The notes beneath the pieces are model-generated. The model worked only from the letters and a program-made list of their open reading frames with translations. It was not told where the DNA came from and did no database searches. Made by a program: the position numbers and the translations under genes. 64,000 nt of DNA, from contig NZ_CP019419.1 in NCBI RefSeq assembly GCF_001975665.1, forward strand, positions 3,207,501-3,271,500, written 5' to 3'. This document shows, piece after piece, positions 1-8,555 of this stretch (position 1 is its first letter; the number at the start of each line of letters is the position of its first letter). The DNA is from Polaribacter reichenbachii. Its GTDB lineage: Bacteria; Bacteroidota; Bacteroidia; Flavobacteriales; Flavobacteriaceae.

Positions 1-464
1 GTTTCTTCTTGAGATTGAGAGGTTACTCTTTCTCCTTTTCTTAATTCATCAATAGCAGCTTTTAAGTGCTTTTCTGTAACTCCCTGATCTTTTAAAACTT
101 GGGCAATATTACTTTTCGATTTAAAAATTGCTAAGATTAAATGTTCAATTGAAACATAATCATCTTTCATATTTTTAGCGATGATTGATGCTTCGTTTAA
201 ACTTTTACCAGCTTCTCTAGAAAGCATTAATTCTGCTCCAGAAACTTTAGGTAAACTTTCTAATTGTTTGTCTAAAATTTGAGTAACTACATCAATATTG
301 ATATTTAATTTCTTCAATAAAAAAGGCAATACATTTTCATCAACTTGTGTTAAGGCTTTAAAAATGTGCTCATTTTCTATTTGATTATGACCAAAACTTT
401 GCGCAATTTGCTGCGCCATTTGTATGGTTTCTTGCGATTTTGTTGTATAATTATTAAAGTTCAT
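1..464 (-). CDS. clpB: ATP-dependent chaperone ClpB, N-terminal part (cut by window edge)
   Basis: The first 154 codons of a ClpB/Hsp104 disaggregase read leftwards from an ATG at 464 and run off the window. The visible part is the Clp_N domain: it opens MNFNNYTTKSQETIQMAQQI and contains the paired helical repeats with the typical NxHIFKAL and VSIEHLILAI segments, which engage aggregated clients. The two AAA+ modules would lie outside the window. ClpB works in the cytosol with DnaK/DnaJ/GrpE (family knowledge). It is divergent from ytxJ with about 190 bp between; I see no CIRCE-type operator there. Identification rests on the N-domain only, but start, length and context fit ClpB better than ClpA or ClpC. 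Confidence 0.88.
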   Translation of the reverse strand, partial: MNFNNYTTKSQETIQMAQQIAQSFGHNQIENEHIFKALTQVDENVLPFLLKKLNINIDVVTQILDKQLESLPKVSGAELMLSREAGKSLNEASIIAKNMKDDYVSIEHLILAIFKSKSNIAQVLKDQGVTEKHLKAAIDELRKGERVTSQSQEE

Positions 465-607
465 TTTTTGTAATTTTTTTAAACAATGGTTTTTAACTCA
501 TTGTGATTATTTTCTTTTTTCAATGGATAAATAACAATTTTAGTACCATTACATAATTCTCTTTAATATAAGTCAAAATGTCTGTAAAACCTAATAAATA
601 CTGACTT

Positions 608-635
608 TTTGGCTGATTAAAGTTTAGTATCTTTG
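608..635 (+). promoter_or_regulatory. Bacteroidota-type promoter of ytxJ
   Basis: A TTTG (608-611) followed by TATCTTTG (628-635) matches the Bacteroidota sigma-A promoter TTG / TAnnTTTG, although the 16-nt spacer is a little short. Transcription would begin near 642, about 16 nt before the ATG at 658. Confidence 0.5.
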
Positions 636-657
636 TACTTATAAAAGAAAAAAAGGA

Positions 658-1059
658 ATGGGAATATTCGATAATTTATTTGGAGGAAAAGATGATGAAA
701 AATCAAAAAATGTAAAAGAAACATTTTTAAACTGGCTTCCTTTAACTTCTTTAGATCAGTTAGAAGAAATAAAAAAACAATCTGAAACTGAATCTATTTT
801 AATTTTTAAACATTCTACAAGATGCGGAATTAGTAGTATGGTTATAAAACAATTTGAAAAACTTTTCAAAGAAGAGCATAAAAACCTAAAAGTGTATTAT
901 TTAGATTTGTTAAGTTACAGAAATATTTCTGATGAAATAGGTTATCAATTTCAGGTAATGCACCAATCACCACAGCTTTTAGTGATTAAAAATGGAGTTT
1001 CTGTACACAATGCTTCTCATTATGATATTACTTTAACTGATTTATCAAGATTTATCTAA
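658..1059 (+). CDS. ytxJ: Bacilliredoxin-like monothiol protein YtxJ
   Basis: A 133-residue thioredoxin-fold protein of the YtxJ (monothiol bacilliredoxin, DUF2847) family. The motif HSTRCGIS at about residue 52-59 carries a single redox cysteine, and a cis-Pro-like turn (QSPQLLVI) lies about 50 residues later. The family is thought to remove bacillithiol from S-bacillithiolated cytosolic proteins; bacillithiol use is known in many Flavobacteriia. The short N-terminal MGIFDNLFGGK segment is common in flavobacterial members. It stands alone between clpB (divergent) and a helicase with its own promoter. Confidence 0.85.
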   Translation: MGIFDNLFGGKDDEKSKNVKETFLNWLPLTSLDQLEEIKKQSETESILIFKHSTRCGISSMVIKQFEKLFKEEHKNLKVYYLDLLSYRNISDEIGYQFQVMHQSPQLLVIKNGVSVHNASHYDITLTDLSRFI

Positions 1060-1066
1060 CATAAAC

Positions 1067-1098
1067 TTGCATTAAACCTTATTTAAATCTTATTTTTG
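1067..1098 (+). promoter_or_regulatory. Promoter of the DEAH helicase gene
   Basis: TTG at 1067-1069, a 21-nt spacer, and TATTTTTG at 1091-1098 form a near-ideal Bacteroidota promoter. The predicted transcription start near 1105 lies just upstream of the TTG codon at 1120, and so supports that unusual start. Confidence 0.6.
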
Positions 1099-1119
1099 TT
1101 TTTTTAAATTTTTATACGT

Positions 1120-2670
1120 TTGGCAGAAATAAATATTTCAAATAAGGTTGTAGGGAAAGAATTATATGGATATCAAAAAGATGCACTTCGTGAAATCTTT
1201 GATAGATTTGAGAATGCACCTAAAGATTATCATTTATTATATCAACTACCAACTGGTGGTGGAAAAACAGTTATATTTTCTGAAATTGTAAGACGTTATA
1301 TCGCAAATTTTAAAAAGAAAGTTTTGGTTTTAACTCACAGAATTGAGTTAAGTAAACAAACTTCTAAAATGCTAAAAGAGTTTGGAGTTAGCAATAAAAT
1401 AATAAACTCTACTGCAAAATTAGATGATCAGCACGATTTTGATTGCTTTGTTGCAATGGTCGAAACTCTAAAAAATCGATTAAATGATGATAAACTAGAT
1501 ATTTCAGATATTGGTTTGGTAATTGTTGATGAGGCACATTATAATTCATTTACAAAAATATTTAAGTTTTTTGATCAATCTTTTATACTAGGAGTTACTG
1601 CAACTCCTTTAAGCTCAAACATTAAATTACCAATGTATGAGAACTATCAAGAGTTATTTGTGGGTGAATCTATTCAAGATTTAATTGATAATAATTACTT
1701 AGCAAAAGCAAATATGTACTCTTATAATGTAGGGTTAACCTCATTAGAAGTTGGTGCAAATGGAGATTATACTGTAAAATCATCCGAAGATCTGTATACA
1801 AATACAGATATGCTTACCAAATTAGTTTCTGCTTACGAAGAAACAGCAAAAGGTAAAAAAACATTAATATTCAATAACGGTATTAATACTTCAATTCAGG
1901 TTTTTCACGCATTTAAAAAAGCAGGTTATCCAATTGCACATTTAGATAATACCAATACTAAAAAAGAAAGAGAATTAATTTTAAGATGGTTTCATAAAAC
2001 ACCAAATGCAATAATTACTTCTGTAAGTATTTTAACAACTGGCTTTGATGAGCCTAGTATTGAGGCAATTATCTTAAATAGAGCAACCAAATCATTAACA
2101 CTTTATTATCAAATGATTGGGCGTGGTTCTCGTATTTTTAAGAATAAAAGTACTTTTGATGTTGTTGATTTAGGAAACAATTTTTATAGATTTGGACCTT
2201 GGGGAGCTGATTTAGACTGGCAAAAAATGTTTAGAGCGCCAGATTATTATTTAAATGCTATTTTATCTGATGAAGAAATAGAAAGTACATTTAGATATGA
2301 GTTACCTGCGGATGTGAAAAAAGAATTTGCAAATTCGAAAGACACTTATTTTGATATGAAGGCTATTTATATTGATACAATTCGTTCTGGTGAATCTTCA
2401 AAAAGAGTTTTAGAAAAATCGATAGTACATCACGCAAAAATGTGTATCGAAAATAGTGAAGATGTTTTTGATGCTTTAATTTTAGCAAAAATGCTAGGAG
2501 AGGAGATTGATGATAGAATTAATAGGTATGCAAAATGTATTTCTAAAAGTACACACAACTTTGTAACCTGGTTAAAAGACGATTATCGAAAGAAATTAAA
2601 CACTTACTTACGAGAAAATTTTGATCGAGATTTTGAAAAAATCTTTGGTCATCCACCAATTGAAGAATAA
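1120..2670 (+). CDS. DEAD/DEAH-box superfamily II helicase (SSL2/UvsW-like)
   Basis: A 516-residue superfamily II helicase. Visible motifs: Q-like segment GYQKDAL (17-23), Walker A PTGGGKT (44-50), DEAH box VDEAH (about 137), TATP (about 160), and in the second RecA domain TTGFDEP and QMIGRGSR (motif VI). The order and spacing are those of type III restriction-like/SSL2 helicases, but there is no nuclease domain and no methyltransferase beside it. The C-terminal 130 residues are charged and not recognised. The start is a TTG: no ATG precedes the Q motif, and a good promoter ends 22 nt upstream. Probably a DNA repair or RNA/DNA remodelling helicase; substrate unknown. Confidence 0.85.
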   Translation: MAEINISNKVVGKELYGYQKDALREIFDRFENAPKDYHLLYQLPTGGGKTVIFSEIVRRYIANFKKKVLVLTHRIELSKQTSKMLKEFGVSNKIINSTAKLDDQHDFDCFVAMVETLKNRLNDDKLDISDIGLVIVDEAHYNSFTKIFKFFDQSFILGVTATPLSSNIKLPMYENYQELFVGESIQDLIDNNYLAKANMYSYNVGLTSLEVGANGDYTVKSSEDLYTNTDMLTKLVSAYEETAKGKKTLIFNNGINTSIQVFHAFKKAGYPIAHLDNTNTKKERELILRWFHKTPNAIITSVSILTTGFDEPSIEAIILNRATKSLTLYYQMIGRGSRIFKNKSTFDVVDLGNNFYRFGPWGADLDWQKMFRAPDYYLNAILSDEEIESTFRYELPADVKKEFANSKDTYFDMKAIYIDTIRSGESSKRVLEKSIVHHAKMCIENSEDVFDALILAKMLGEEIDDRINRYAKCISKSTHNFVTWLKDDYRKKLNTYLRENFDRDFEKIFGHPPIEE

Positions 2671-2681
2671 AATAATTTTAT

Positions 2682-2709
2682 AAAAACGCTGATTAGTCAG
2701 CGTTTTTTT
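2682..2709 (+). terminator. Rho-independent terminator after the helicase
   Basis: An 11-bp stem (AAAAACGCTGA / TCAGCGTTTTT) with loop TTAG followed by T residues, starting 12 nt after the helicase stop codon. Confidence 0.8.
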
Positions 2710-2840
2710 GGGTTAAAAGTTTCTTTTTGATAAGAATTTTAGCCAAATTAGACTTAAAATTTAGCTTCCTAAGGTTTTGAAAGTGTTGATTTTAAAGGGA
2801 AAAGTAAAAAAATGATTTTTTTTTTACTTTTTTTTTGATT

Positions 2841-2873
2841 TTGTTTTTTGTATTAAAAAATAAATTACATTTG
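2841..2873 (+). promoter_or_regulatory. Promoter of the polyamine operon leader
   Basis: TTG at 2841-2843, a 22-nt spacer and TACATTTG at 2866-2873 match the Bacteroidota promoter. Transcription would start near 2880, giving speA an untranslated leader of about 275 nt, unusually long for this window, in which a small reading frame lies. Confidence 0.5.
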
Positions 2874-2892
2874 ATAAGCTTTTTTAAGTCGA

Positions 2893-3060
2893 ATGTTACG
2901 TTTAACTTATTTCGGAAATGATTTTTTACAGGAGATGATAAAAGATCAGAAGGCATTTTGGAAATGCGACGAAAAAATTAAGGTTTCTCCATTAACTTAC
3001 ATTATAATTCTGCTGCTTATTTCTAAGCTGCATGTAGTTTACTTGCAAATATTACAGTGA
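2893..3060 (+). CDS. Possible 55-codon leader ORF upstream of speA
   Basis: An ATG at 2893 opens a 55-codon frame ending with TGA at 3060, 94 bp before speA and directly after a predicted promoter. The product would start MLRLTYFGNDFLQEMIKDQK and end in a hydrophobic stretch (IIILLLISKL). I do not recognise it. It could be a regulatory leader peptide for the polyamine operon, a small membrane protein, or chance. The remaining sequence between 2710 and 3154 holds T-rich tracts and no other gene. Confidence 0.3.
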   Translation: MLRLTYFGNDFLQEMIKDQKAFWKCDEKIKVSPLTYIIILLLISKLHVVYLQILQ

Positions 3061-3154
3061 TAAATATCCTTTTACTAGGGTTATAATTTCTATGCTAAAA
3101 TATTGATATGTTTTAGTTTGGGTGGATTTATCGTACAATTAATTTAAAATACAA

Positions 3155-4570
3155 GTGAATACAAAATATATAGATTTAATCGAACAAACGTTCGATTTTC
3201 CTCAAGAGGAATTCAAAACAGAAAATAATAAACTGTTTTGGCACGGAATTAACTTAATGGAATTGGCTGCAAAATACGGAGCTCCGTTAAAGTTTACCTA
3301 TTTACCAAAAATTTCAGAAAACATCAACAAAGCAAAAGGTTGGTTTAAAAACAGTATCGAAAAACATAATTATAAAGGCGAATATTTTTATAGTTATTGC
3401 ACAAAAAGTTCACACTTTAAACACGTTTTAAATGAAGCTTTAAAAAACGATATTCATATAGAAACTTCGTCTGCTTTTGATATTGATATTGTAAACAATC
3501 TTAAAAAAGAAGGAAAAATAAAAGATTCCACTTTTGTTATTTGTAACGGATTTAAAAGAGATCAATACATTAAAAATATTGGTGGTCTAATCAATTCTGG
3601 TCATAAAAATGTAATCCCGATTATAGACAATTACGAAGAGTTAAACCTTTTATTAGATGAAACTGATAAAAAACTAAATGTAGGTATCAGAATTGCATCC
3701 GAAGAAGAACCAAAATTTGAGTTTTATACTTCTAGATTGGGAATTGGCTATAAAAATATTGTTTCGTTTTACGAGCGTGAAATTGCAGGCAATAAACAGG
3801 TAGATTTAAAAATGTTGCACTTTTTTATCAATACTGGTATCAAAGACAACGCATATTATTGGAACGAGTTGATGAAATGTTTAAACGTTTACATCAATCT
3901 AAAAAAAGTATGCCCAAGTTTAGATAGTTTAAATATTGGTGGTGGTTTTCCTATAAAAAACTCTTTGGGTTTTGAGTATGATTATGAATATATGATCGAT
4001 GAAATTATCAATCAAATTAAACAAGCTTGTGATGAAGCTGGTGTAGATGTACCTCATGTTTTTACAGAATTTGGTAGCTTTACTGTTGGCGAATCTGGTG
4101 CAGCCATATATGAAGTTTTATATCAGAAAAAACAAAATGATAGAGAACGATGGAATATGATTAACTCATCTTTCATAACAACTTTACCAGATTCTTGGGC
4201 TATTAACAAACGATTTATAATGTTGCCCATTAATAAATGGAACAGACAATACGAACGTGTTTTATTAGGAGGATTAACTTGTGATAGCGATGATTATTAC
4301 AACTCAGAACAACATATAAACGGAATTTATTTGCCTGTTTACGAGAAAGAAAATCCGTTGTATATCGGTTTTTTTAATACAGGTGCATATCAAGAATCTG
4401 TGGGTGGTTTTGGCGGTTTACAACACTGTTTAATTCCGCATCCAAAACATTTAATTATTGATAGAGATGAAGACGGAAACTTAGTTACTAGAATATTTAA
4501 AGAACAACAAAAAAGTAGCGAATTGCTTTCAATACTAGGTTATGGCAACACTTTTGAAAGCGAAATTTAA
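3155..4570 (+). CDS. speA: Biosynthetic arginine decarboxylase
   Basis: A 471-residue fold-III PLP enzyme that converts arginine to agmatine, the first step of putrescine synthesis. The PLP lysine lies in YCTKSS (about residue 84), the glycine-rich phosphate loop in NIGGGFP (about 260), and the second active-site segment is CDSDDYY (about 373). It is shorter than the E. coli SpeA (about 650) but matches the compact flavobacterial form. The start is GTG at 3155, with MNTKYIDLIEQTFDFP as the N terminus. It is followed after 54 bp by agmatinase, so substrate and product logic agree. Alternative: another diamino acid decarboxylase; the neighbour makes arginine the best guess. Confidence 0.88.
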   Translation: MNTKYIDLIEQTFDFPQEEFKTENNKLFWHGINLMELAAKYGAPLKFTYLPKISENINKAKGWFKNSIEKHNYKGEYFYSYCTKSSHFKHVLNEALKNDIHIETSSAFDIDIVNNLKKEGKIKDSTFVICNGFKRDQYIKNIGGLINSGHKNVIPIIDNYEELNLLLDETDKKLNVGIRIASEEEPKFEFYTSRLGIGYKNIVSFYEREIAGNKQVDLKMLHFFINTGIKDNAYYWNELMKCLNVYINLKKVCPSLDSLNIGGGFPIKNSLGFEYDYEYMIDEIINQIKQACDEAGVDVPHVFTEFGSFTVGESGAAIYEVLYQKKQNDRERWNMINSSFITTLPDSWAINKRFIMLPINKWNRQYERVLLGGLTCDSDDYYNSEQHINGIYLPVYEKENPLYIGFFNTGAYQESVGGFGGLQHCLIPHPKHLIIDRDEDGNLVTRIFKEQQKSSELLSILGYGNTFESEI

Positions 4571-4624
4571 TCAAAAAAACTAATAACAGAAGAAGTTTTA
4601 TAGAAAACTTCAAAATAAAATAAA

Positions 4625-5569
4625 ATGAATACGAGTAAAACATTTGCAGGAATTCCACAAGAATATGGAAACCTGTCAACATCTAAAATTGTAGTAATTC
4701 CTGTTCCTTATGATGGAACAAGCACTTGGCAAAAAGGAGCAGATAAAGGCCCAAAAGCTTTTTTAGAAGCCTCAGAAAATATGGAATTGTATGATATAGA
4801 AACAGATTCTGAAGTATATAAAGAAGGTGTTTTTTTAGCAGATGCTATTACAGAAAATGCATCTCCAGAAGCAATGGTAGAAGAAGTACATCAAATTACA
4901 AAAAAATATATCAATAAAAATAAATTTGTAACTGTTTTTGGTGGCGAACATTCTATTTCTATTGGTACCATTAGAGCGTTTAATGAGTGTTTTAATAATT
5001 TAACTGTATTGCATATAGATGCGCATGCAGATTTAAGAAAAGAATACGATGGTTCTTCTTGCAATCATGCTTGTGCGGTTTACGAAGCTAATTCTACCAC
5101 AAATTTAATACAAGTAGGGATTAGAAGTATGGATATTTCTGAAAAAAGAGAAATGAATCTTGATAAAGTGTTCTTTGCACATGATATGGCTGTAAATGAA
5201 GATTGGATGGAAGATGTAATAGATCAATTAACAGATAATGTTTTTATAACTTTTGATTTGGATGCGTTAGACCCTTCTATTATGCCATCTACAGGTACAC
5301 CAGAACCTGGCGGATTATTTTACTATGAAACTTTAGAGTTTTTAAAAGAAGTTTTTGAGCGTAAAAACGTAGTTGGTTTTGATATGGTAGAACTATGCCC
5401 AAATGCCAATGAAAAATCATCAGATTTTTTAGCAGCTAAATTGTTTTATAAAATGTTAAGCTACAAATTTGTTTCTGATGATGATTCTTATGATAATGGA
5501 GATGATGATACAGACTCGAACCCTTTTAACAAATTGTCTAAATTTAAAAATGACGAAGATGAGTATTAA
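4625..5569 (+). CDS. speB: Agmatinase (ureohydrolase family)
   Basis: A 314-residue ureohydrolase with the complete binuclear manganese set: GGEHS (about 107), HIDAHAD (about 132) and DLDALDPS (about 211), plus the PEPGG loop. It hydrolyses agmatine to putrescine and urea and follows arginine decarboxylase in the same operon. The last 30 residues form an acidic, low-complexity tail (SYDNGDDDTDSNPF) not needed for the fold. The reading frame overlaps the next gene by 11 bp, which suggests translational coupling. Confidence 0.9.
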   Translation: MNTSKTFAGIPQEYGNLSTSKIVVIPVPYDGTSTWQKGADKGPKAFLEASENMELYDIETDSEVYKEGVFLADAITENASPEAMVEEVHQITKKYINKNKFVTVFGGEHSISIGTIRAFNECFNNLTVLHIDAHADLRKEYDGSSCNHACAVYEANSTTNLIQVGIRSMDISEKREMNLDKVFFAHDMAVNEDWMEDVIDQLTDNVFITFDLDALDPSIMPSTGTPEPGGLFYYETLEFLKEVFERKNVVGFDMVELCPNANEKSSDFLAAKLFYKMLSYKFVSDDDSYDNGDDDTDSNPFNKLSKFKNDEDEY

Positions 5570-6536
5570 TCAAAAACCAATATCAGAATTTATAGAAAAA
5601 TACTTTTTACATTTTAATGCAGCTTCTTTGGTAGATGCTGCAAAAGGGTATGAAGAGCAATTAAATAAAGGTGCTAAAATGTTAGTTTCTTTAGCGGGTG
5701 CTATGAGTACGGCTGAATTAGGAAAAATTTTTGCAGAAATGATTCGCCAAGATAAAGTACAAATTATTTCTTGTACCGGAGCTAATTTAGAAGAAGATAT
5801 TATGAATTTGGTAGCACATTCTCATTACAAACGTGTGCCAAATTACAGAGATTTAACACCACAAGACGAGTGGGATTTATTAGAAAAAGGTTTAAACAGA
5901 GTTACAGATACTTGTATACCAGAAGAAGAAGCTTTTAGAAGAATACAAGAACATATTGTAAAAATATGGAAAGATGCCGAAGCAAATGGAGAACGTTTTT
6001 TACCACATGAATACATGTATAAATTATTACTTTCTGGTGTGTTAGAAGAATATTATGAGATTGATTTAAAAGATTCTTGGATGTATGCTGCTGCTGAAAA
6101 AAACTTGCCAATTATTTGTCCTGGTTGGGAAGATTCTACAATGGGTAATATTTTTGCTTCTTACGTTTTAAAAGGAGAATTAAAAGCTTCTACTATGAAA
6201 TCAGGAATTGAGTATATGACATTTTTAGCAGATTGGTATACGGAAAATTCTAATAACGGAATTGGTTTCTTTCAAATAGGAGGTGGTATTGCAGGAGATT
6301 TTCCTATTTGTGTTGTACCGATGTTGTATCAAGATATGGAAAGACCAGAAACGCCTTTTTGGAGTTATTTTTGTCAGATTTCAGATTCTACAACAAGTTA
6401 TGGCTCGTATTCTGGAGCAGTACCAAATGAAAAAATTACTTGGGGTAAATTAGATATAAATACACCAAAGTTTATTATTGAAAGTGATGCAACTATTGTA
6501 GCGCCTTTAATATTTGCTTATTTATTAGAAATGTAA
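5559..6536 (+). CDS. Deoxyhypusine synthase-like protein, probable homospermidine synthase
   Basis: A 325-residue member of the deoxyhypusine synthase family. NAD-binding features and the catalytic lysine are present: K297 in the segment ITWGKLD corresponds to the lysine that forms the enzyme-imine intermediate in eukaryotic DHS (VSWGK). Bacteria lack eIF5A, and DHS-type proteins in bacteria have been linked to sym-homospermidine synthesis. After arginine decarboxylase and agmatinase, a role in joining two putrescines (or putrescine and spermidine) into homospermidine is the best inference; homospermidine is a major polyamine of many flavobacteria. I chose ATG 5559 (MSINQKPISEF), which overlaps the end of speB; an ATG at 5550 is an alternative. 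Confidence 0.85.
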   Translation: MSINQKPISEFIEKYFLHFNAASLVDAAKGYEEQLNKGAKMLVSLAGAMSTAELGKIFAEMIRQDKVQIISCTGANLEEDIMNLVAHSHYKRVPNYRDLTPQDEWDLLEKGLNRVTDTCIPEEEAFRRIQEHIVKIWKDAEANGERFLPHEYMYKLLLSGVLEEYYEIDLKDSWMYAAAEKNLPIICPGWEDSTMGNIFASYVLKGELKASTMKSGIEYMTFLADWYTENSNNGIGFFQIGGGIAGDFPICVVPMLYQDMERPETPFWSYFCQISDSTTSYGSYSGAVPNEKITWGKLDINTPKFIIESDATIVAPLIFAYLLEM

Positions 6537-6541
6537 TTATT

Positions 6542-6820
6542 ATGAACAGAGTAATTGTAGACTACGTAAAACTTACTACAGACATATTAGATATGTTGGT
6601 AGAAAAATATCCTGATGGATATGATTATTCAGATATAATTTCCTTTAAAAATGCTAAAGGAGAAACCATAAAAGCTGTAGAAGTAAGAACTGAAACTACT
6701 ATTTATTTAGTAAAAATTAGTTCTAAATTAGAGCAAACTATGGAAGACTACGCAGAAGATGAAGATTCTTTTGATGAAGATGAAGATCTAAATCTAGATG
6801 ATTTAGAAGATGATATATAA
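6542..6820 (+). CDS. Small acidic protein of the polyamine operon
   Basis: A 92-residue protein starting 5 bp after the DHS-like gene. Residues 1-65 look like a small alpha/beta domain (DGYDYSDIISF, EVRTETTIYLVKIS), and the last 27 are almost only Asp/Glu. Similar short proteins sit in this place in other flavobacteria to my recollection, sometimes labelled DNA primase without good reason. No catalytic motif is visible. The acidic tail might bind cationic polyamines or nucleic-acid-binding proteins (inference). It is the last gene before a strong terminator. Confidence 0.7.
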   Translation: MNRVIVDYVKLTTDILDMLVEKYPDGYDYSDIISFKNAKGETIKAVEVRTETTIYLVKISSKLEQTMEDYAEDEDSFDEDEDLNLDDLEDDI

Positions 6821-6827
6821 TTAAAAC

Positions 6828-6858
6828 AAAAAGAGCTCCTAATTTAGGAGCTCTTTTA
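6828..6858. terminator. Bidirectional terminator between polyamine operon and nitrilase gene
   Basis: A palindrome (arms AAAAGAGCTCCTAA and its complement) with A tracts on one side and T tracts on the other lies between two convergent genes and can end transcription from either side. Confidence 0.8.
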
Positions 6859-6874
6859 ATTTATAGGCTTTTTA

Positions 6875-8398
6875 CTATTTCTTGCGTAACTCAAAAATAT
6901 CTTTTCTTCTATCTTTTAAGTTTCTAACAGAACCAAACTTATTTAAATCTTTTAATAAATCTAAATCTACATCAGCAATTAAAATCATTTCTGTATTTGT
7001 TGTTGCTTCTGCTTTTATTCCATTTGCAGGAAATGAAAAATCACAAGGTGTAAAAACCATAGATTGAGCGTATTGAATATCCATATTATTTACTTTAGGT
7101 AAATTACCAACACTTCCAGCAATAGCAACATAACATTCATTTTCTATAGCTCTTGCTTGTGCACAATGACGTACTCTAGAATATCCATTTTGTGTATCTG
7201 TTAAAAACGGAATAAATAAAATATCCATTCCCTCATCTGCCAATAATCTGCTTAATTCTGGAAACTCAGAATCGTAACAAATTAAAACACCAATTTTACC
7301 ACAATCTGTATCAAAAGTTTTTAATTCATTTCCGCCTTGCATTCCCCAAACTTTTGCTTCATCTGGCGTAACATGTAATTTTTCATAGCGGTCTGATGAG
7401 CCATCTCTTTTACAGATATAACCAACATTATACAACAAACCATCTTTAATTTCTGGCATGCTACCAGTAATAATATTAATGTTATAGCTAATTGCTAATT
7501 CAGAAAATTTTTGAACAATTTGAGGCGTATATTTAGCTAATTCTCTAATGGCTTTCGATTCTGGCAAGTGATTATTATCTGCTATTAAAGGCGCATTAAA
7601 AAATTCTGGAAACAAAGCAAAATCTGAACGATATGCAGAAACAGCATCTACAAAATATTCTGCTTGTTGCATTAGTTCTTCTAGATTTTTGTACAAGCGC
7701 ATTTGCCATTGAATTAAACCTAAACGAACAACTTTTTTATTACTAGCTGCTTTTTTAGATTTTTTCTCATAATAAATATTGTCCCACTCTAATAAAACAG
7801 CAAATTCACCAGAATTTTCATCACCTTTTAAATACCCTTTTAAGATTTTCGAAGGATGAAAATCGTTAGAAATTTGAAAGTTTAAAACAGGATCATGAAT
7901 TTCTTTACGTTTTACTTTTTCTATATATTCTTTAGGTGATAAATTAGCGGCATATTTATGATAATTAGGAATTCTGCCACCAAAAGCAATTCCTCTTAAG
8001 TTTAATTTTTCAGTAAGTTCTTTTCTATAATCATACAATCTTCTTCCTAAACGCAAACCTCTGTATTCAGATTTAATAAATACATCAATTCCGTATAAAA
8101 CATCTCCATCTTCATTATGAGTATCAAAAGTAAAAGCACCTGTAATTTCTTTATACGTATGCTGATCATCAAAACTATCATAATCTAAAATAATAGAAAG
8201 GGCACAACCAGCCAATTCTCCATTAATTTTAATAACAATTTGCCCTTCAGGAAATTTATCTATTAAGGCTTTGATTTGATCTTCTTTCCAGTAAGAATCT
8301 GGCATACTCGAATATGCCTCAATCATGGCTTCTTTTAACTGTTTATAGTCATTTAAAGTTAAATAATGAAGCTCGATGTTTTCTATATTTTGTATCAT
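6875..8398 (-). CDS. GNAT acetyltransferase - carbon-nitrogen hydrolase fusion
   Basis: A 507-residue fusion. Residues 1-190 are a GNAT domain with the acetyl-CoA loop region SEYRGLRLGRRLYDYR. From about 222 a nitrilase-superfamily amidase follows with its Glu-Lys-Cys triad: E in FPEFF (about 265), K in YEKLHV (about 338) and C in ICYDSE (about 374). The architecture is known in Bacteroidota and proteobacteria; substrates are not established. The acetyltransferase may modify an amine released or used by the amidase (inference). Monocistronic, convergent with the polyamine operon. Confidence 0.87.
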   Translation of the reverse strand: MIQNIENIELHYLTLNDYKQLKEAMIEAYSSMPDSYWKEDQIKALIDKFPEGQIVIKINGELAGCALSIILDYDSFDDQHTYKEITGAFTFDTHNEDGDVLYGIDVFIKSEYRGLRLGRRLYDYRKELTEKLNLRGIAFGGRIPNYHKYAANLSPKEYIEKVKRKEIHDPVLNFQISNDFHPSKILKGYLKGDENSGEFAVLLEWDNIYYEKKSKKAASNKKVVRLGLIQWQMRLYKNLEELMQQAEYFVDAVSAYRSDFALFPEFFNAPLIADNNHLPESKAIRELAKYTPQIVQKFSELAISYNINIITGSMPEIKDGLLYNVGYICKRDGSSDRYEKLHVTPDEAKVWGMQGGNELKTFDTDCGKIGVLICYDSEFPELSRLLADEGMDILFIPFLTDTQNGYSRVRHCAQARAIENECYVAIAGSVGNLPKVNNMDIQYAQSMVFTPCDFSFPANGIKAEATTNTEMILIADVDLDLLKDLNKFGSVRNLKDRRKDIFELRKK

Positions 8399-8555
8399 TT
8401 TAATTGTAATGGTTTTTTAAAATAGACCATTTTATTATAACAAAATTAGATAAAAAAACAATTAGTTTTCATAGATAATAACACATTTAAAAATTTTTCA
8501 ATAAAAATAATAATCGTCTATTTAGTTGGTAATCAATCAAAAAAAAAGTTGATAA

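Noticed and set aside
5469..5558. N-terminal extension of the DHS-like gene
   Set aside because: This part is a shifted-frame reading of the acidic end of speB.
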